Shown here: positions 7,319 through 10,016 of the stretch, piece by piece
How the letters are laid out: the number at the start of each line of letters is the position of its first letter
How positions within the stretch are numbered: position 1 is the first letter of the stretch
Assembly: GCA_026989045.1 (NCBI GenBank)
Contig: JALSJY010000221.1
Coordinates: forward strand, 1 to 10,016
Source: Hyphomicrobiales bacterium
GTDB taxonomy: Bacteria; Pseudomonadota; Alphaproteobacteria; Rhizobiales; Devosiaceae
Direction of reading: 5' to 3'
DNA length: 10,016 nt
The notes under the pieces: generated by a model
Database searches by the model: none
Told to the model about the DNA's origin: nothing
What the model saw: the letters and a program-made list of their open reading frames with translations, nothing else
Position numbers and translations under genes: made by a program

Positions 7319-7465
7319 GTGTTTCTCCGAAATAGCATTATTGCGTGCTAAGTTTTTCTTATAAATGCCACAAATATAGGAAAGTTTGAGTTAACGAATG
7401 AAAACTTATTTCATTGTGCCTTACTCGCTACACTAAAAGCACAGCTAAACTCAATCAAATAATGA
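7319..7465 (-). promoter_or_regulatory. dnaG-rpoD gap, probable rpoD promoter region
   Basis: The 147-bp non-coding gap is longer than needed for simple co-transcription, and rpoD often has its own promoters here. Minus-strand hexamers TATATT (about 7373-7378) and TATAAG (about 7358-7363) could serve as -10 elements, but neither has a good TTGACA at the right distance. An inverted repeat, AATGAAA and TTTCATT around ACTTA (7397-7415), lies upstream of them and lacks a U-tract, so it is unlikely to be a terminator. The promoter call is inference. Confidence 0.35.
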
Positions 7466-9394
7466 TTAAAAACTAGCACTTGTGCGTCCAGATAACGAAC
7501 CAAAGCCCTCAATCAATGCCTCTGTGCCATCAATGCTGGTAATTTGATTCTGAATGTCACGCAGCTTTTCGAGGTTTTCTTCGCTTAAGTCATCGCCTAG
7601 CGCTATTTCTGCTGCTTTAAGCTCTTTATTTAGTGCAACTGATTTGTAATGCAAGGCCAAAGCGTGTTTTAATCCAGTTTCAGCGTCAGTTTTTGCAATT
7701 TTTTCTTCAATTTGCCATATTCCTTGCTTGTTTAGATATTCTTGCATATTTTTGAGCAATTCACCAAAATCTTTAGCGATAAGCTTTTCTTTAAGCTGTT
7801 TTGAGGAAATTTCATAATCAACAGAAACAATATCAATTATCAAACTAAGTAATTGGCGTGATTTTTGACTAGTAAAGTCAAGTTCGGCCATAGTCTCCAT
7901 TCTATCTTCCATCAAATTTGGATGATTAACCAATGAAACTAAAATCAAAGCCTCACGCGCGCTTAATCCTGATGAAAAATCAGATTTTAATAAGCGTGAA
8001 TTTTTTAAAGCATCACTAACTGAAAGAGGGGAAGTGTGTCGGCCTGTTTTTGAGCCATATTGTTTTTGGCCATATTGTTGTTTGTTGCCCTTTGAATATC
8101 TATCATTAACTGGTGCGAATAATTTATGCAATTTCTCATCAAATGCCTGAACATAATGACGACGCACACTTTGATCGCCAATTGAATTTGCCCTTTGGCG
8201 TAACCGCATCTCAAGTGCCGCGCGTGCCTCTGGTGTTTGCGGCAAAACGCCAGCACTTTCAATTCCAAAAACCATCTCTGATAAAGCAAGCGCATCATCA
8301 ATAACTTTTGCAAAAGCATCGCGACCACTTTTCTTAATAATATCATCAGGGTCTTGCCCCTTTGGCAATCTTGCAATTCTTACAGAAAACCCCGGTTTTA
8401 GATTTGGCAAAATAGTATCAACCGCTCGAATTGCTGCTTTTTTTCCTGCCTCATCTCCATCAAAACAAAGCACTGGCACATCTGCCATTCGCCAAAGTAA
8501 AGCAATATGATCTTGCGTGAGCGCAGTGCCTAGCGGGGCAACGCTTGCCTCAAAACCAGCACTAACCATTGAAATAACATCGGTATAGCCCTCTACTACA
8601 ATAAGGTTTTTTCCATCATGGGCGGCTTGTCGCGCACCCTGACCATTATAAAGAGTTTTCCTTTTATGAAAAAGCTCTGTTTCTGGCGAATTAAGATATT
8701 TCGCTGGCACATCAGGTGAAAGCGCACGCCCTCCAAAGGCAATGATTTTACCACGAAAATCAGCAATAGGAAAAATCACCCGATCACGAAATCTATCATA
8801 AGGCACAGCAATATTTTCGCCATGCACCACTAGGCCAGCCCCAATCATCTCTTCAGCTGAAACACCATTTGCCGCCAAATGCTCTTTCAGTCCATTGCGG
8901 CTTTGGGGAGCAAAACCAATACGAAATTTGCTTTGCATTGTTGGTGTGATATTGCGCTCATGCAAATAACCACGCGCTTTTGCACCAATATTTGCGCTCA
9001 AAGCTGCCTCAAAATATTTTGCTGCCAATTCCATCACATCATAAAGCGAGCGGCGTTGCTTTTCGCGCTTTTCCACTCTTTCATCACGCTTAGGCATTGG
9101 CACGCCTGCAAGGTTAGCCAATTTTTCAACCGCTTCAGGAAAACTCATGCCTGTTCTCTCGGTTAAAAAGCGAAAATGATCTCCCGATGCCTCGCATGAA
9201 AAACAATGATAGCGACCCCGCCTGTCATCAGCATGAAATGATGGGGTTTTTTCACTATGAAATGGACAGCAAGCCCACATATCGCCCTTAGCTGGCTGGC
9301 TTTTGCGCTTATCCCATAGCACATGCTCACCTACCACTTGTGTGATAGGCAATTTATTTCTTATTTCATCTAAAAAGCTATCAGAAAATCGCAT
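7466..9394 (-). CDS. dnaG: DNA primase DnaG
   Basis: Makes the RNA primers for leading- and lagging-strand replication and docks on the replicative helicase DnaB. The 642 residues show the normal order. The CHC2 zinc-binding domain has ligands Cys43, His46, Cys64 and Cys67 (CPFHSEKTPSF and RYHCFSC). The RNA-polymerase core domain includes DRVIFPIADFRGKIIAFGGR (204-223) and KYLNSPET (232-239). The TOPRIM metal site has Glu268 in VVEGYTDV and Asp312/Asp314 in FDGDEAG. A Gln/Tyr-rich linker (about 434-450) precedes the C-terminal helicase-binding region (about 470-630). Nothing essential is missing. The ATG at 9394 gives the usual MRFSDSFLDEIR beginning, although only a weak purine stretch (AAGAAAAG) precedes it, suggesting low translation, which fits a low-abundance enzyme. 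rpoD follows on the same strand. Confidence 0.98.
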   Translation of the reverse strand: MRFSDSFLDEIRNKLPITQVVGEHVLWDKRKSQPAKGDMWACCPFHSEKTPSFHADDRRGRYHCFSCEASGDHFRFLTERTGMSFPEAVEKLANLAGVPMPKRDERVEKREKQRRSLYDVMELAAKYFEAALSANIGAKARGYLHERNITPTMQSKFRIGFAPQSRNGLKEHLAANGVSAEEMIGAGLVVHGENIAVPYDRFRDRVIFPIADFRGKIIAFGGRALSPDVPAKYLNSPETELFHKRKTLYNGQGARQAAHDGKNLIVVEGYTDVISMVSAGFEASVAPLGTALTQDHIALLWRMADVPVLCFDGDEAGKKAAIRAVDTILPNLKPGFSVRIARLPKGQDPDDIIKKSGRDAFAKVIDDALALSEMVFGIESAGVLPQTPEARAALEMRLRQRANSIGDQSVRRHYVQAFDEKLHKLFAPVNDRYSKGNKQQYGQKQYGSKTGRHTSPLSVSDALKNSRLLKSDFSSGLSAREALILVSLVNHPNLMEDRMETMAELDFTSQKSRQLLSLIIDIVSVDYEISSKQLKEKLIAKDFGELLKNMQEYLNKQGIWQIEEKIAKTDAETGLKHALALHYKSVALNKELKAAEIALGDDLSEENLEKLRDIQNQITSIDGTEALIEGFGSLSGRTSASF

Positions 9395-9490
9395 GGCTTT
9401 TCTTAACTCATCATAGACTTGAATCGCAATAGTTTTACTTTATTTGTTTTGCTCCCGCTACTTTATGCGGCCTTCACCCAGAGCTATCCT

Positions 9491-9583
9491 GTCACCCTGA
9501 ACGAAGTGAAAGATCTTATACCACAAAGCAAGATGCTGCAAATTCGCAAGATCCTTCACTTCGTTCAGGATTGTAAGTGACAC
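9491..9583. repeat. Palindromic repetitive element (REP/MITE-like)
   Basis: Arms CTGAACGAAGTGAAAGATCTT (9498-9518) and its near-complement (9549-9569) match at 20 of 21 positions around a 30-nt loop. An outer pair, TGTCAC (9491-9496) and GTGACA (9578-9583), extends the symmetry. In RNA from the minus strand, the direction of both neighbouring genes, the single mismatch becomes a G-U pair, so the stem is unbroken. The core resembles the CCTGA-CGAAG-GAAGGATCT palindromic motif dispersed in many bacterial genomes; I say so from memory. It carries no gene. It could be a non-autonomous mobile element, an mRNA 3'-end stabiliser or a transcription stop for the YHS gene. Confidence 0.8.
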
Positions 9584-9617
9584 TCCTCTGTTAACCTATT
9601 TCAGGGCCTGACATGGT

Positions 9618-9648
9618 GGGGTGGGGGTTAAAGCATAAAGTGGGTGGG
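9618..9648 (+). other. G-rich tract, possible G-quadruplex
   Basis: Four G-runs (GGGG, GGGGG, GGG, GGG) are separated by T, a 14-nt AT-rich stretch and T. Two tight pairs with one long loop could fold as a quadruplex on the plus strand, giving a C-rich RNA from the minus strand. In DNA this AT-rich the cluster stands out. It lies just after the YHS gene stop and next to the palindromic repeat. Stability is uncertain because of the long middle loop. Confidence 0.4.
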
Positions 9649-9661
9649 AACTAAATAAAAC

Positions 9662-10016
9662 CTATTTCTTCAACACATCAGGCCAATTTTTATCAGCTTT
9701 TTCTATATTTTTAGCCATTTTTTTACGCCAAGTTTTGCGCACACCTAATGAGAAGTTTAGATATAATTTATCATCAACAATGCTAAACGCCTCTGGCACT
9801 GTCGGTGCTATATATCCACGACTAACAGCATAAGCACAATATCCGCCATATTGCGGTGCATATTTTTCTGGCGATGCAACAAACATCTCTTTATTTTCAT
9901 CAGAAGAAAAATGCCAAATAGCGCCTTTCCATTCAAAAGAAAATTCGTCACTGCCCTTAACTGGCTTATTATGTAAAAAATAAGCTACAGGATCATAGCC
10001 ATTGATTGCTATATTG
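9662..10016 (-). CDS. YHS-domain protein, 5' end beyond the window
   Basis: The reading frame is open from the TAG stop at 9662-9664 to the right edge, so 117 C-terminal residues are visible and the start is missing. The visible part begins NIAINGYDPVAYFL and continues through FEWKGAIWHFSSDENKEMF and PEKYAPQYGGYCAYAVSRG, the hallmark of the YHS family found in small, often exported bacterial proteins and related to heavy-metal-associated YHS domains. An ATG at 9886 lies inside the domain and is a methionine codon rather than the start. The conserved Cys in GGYCAYA may help bind metal, but no function is established. Full members are usually about 150 residues, with a signal peptide that would lie outside the window. 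It reads the same way as dnaG, 267 bp upstream of it. Confidence 0.85.
   Translation of the reverse strand, partial: NIAINGYDPVAYFLHNKPVKGSDEFSFEWKGAIWHFSSDENKEMFVASPEKYAPQYGGYCAYAVSRGYIAPTVPEAFSIVDDKLYLNFSLGVRKTWRKKMAKNIEKADKNWPDVLKK

Noticed and set aside
7397..7415. Terminator between dnaG and rpoD
   Set aside because: The AATGAAA/TTTCATT stem is AT-rich and is not followed by a U-tract on the minus strand.
8005..8376. 123-codon minus-strand frame inside dnaG
   Set aside because: Alternative frame of dnaG with Met/Leu/Arg-rich nonsense composition and no family likeness.
9491..9583. CRISPR array or insertion sequence at the palindromic repeat
   Set aside because: There is one inverted pair and no series of spaced direct repeats, and no transposase gene lies between or beside the arms.
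9662..9886. Complete 74-residue gene starting at the ATG at 9886
   Set aside because: The frame stays open upstream to the window edge and encodes the first half of the YHS domain, so this ATG is internal.

Overview
The window comes from a low-GC alphaproteobacterium (about 40-43 % GC by eye). The dnaG and rpoD products have the Hyphomicrobiales/Rhodobacterales look: a primase zinc finger preceded by a WDKRKSQ-type segment, and a sigma-70 of more than 700 residues with a Lys/Ala-rich N-terminal tail. I would not name a genus. Apart from short non-coding stretches the window is gene-dense and reads as ordinary chromosome. I see no CRISPR array, tRNA, rRNA, transposase, phage gene or toxin-antitoxin pair.

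Left block (1-3226, minus strand): a two-gene TRAP transporter of the TAXI class. The periplasmic binding protein is transcribed first (3226 to 2213) and the fused small-plus-large membrane permease second (2122 to 62). A hairpin followed by a U-tract lies between them and probably lowers permease expression relative to the binding protein.

Intergenic 3227-3546: a 320-bp divergent control region with no credible gene. It holds an exact 18-bp palindrome (3388-3405), a weaker 20-bp dyad in the transporter leader and a 15-nt direct repeat just upstream of the aldehyde dehydrogenase ribosome binding site.

Centre (3547-5089, plus strand): an AldB/ExaC/AcoD-type aldehyde dehydrogenase with all expected catalytic residues, ended by a textbook terminator. 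The divergent layout allows shared control of uptake and oxidation, but no substrate can be read from the sequence.

Right block (5171-9394, minus strand): dnaG (primase) followed by rpoD (housekeeping sigma factor), the conserved core of the macromolecular-synthesis operon, with a 147-bp gap that may hold an rpoD promoter. Upstream of dnaG lie a 93-bp palindromic repeat and a G-rich tract, then the 3' part of a YHS-domain protein gene that runs off the right edge.

I did not find a convincing undescribed system. The best leads are the 18-bp palindrome between the divergent genes and the palindromic repeat at the YHS/dnaG junction.
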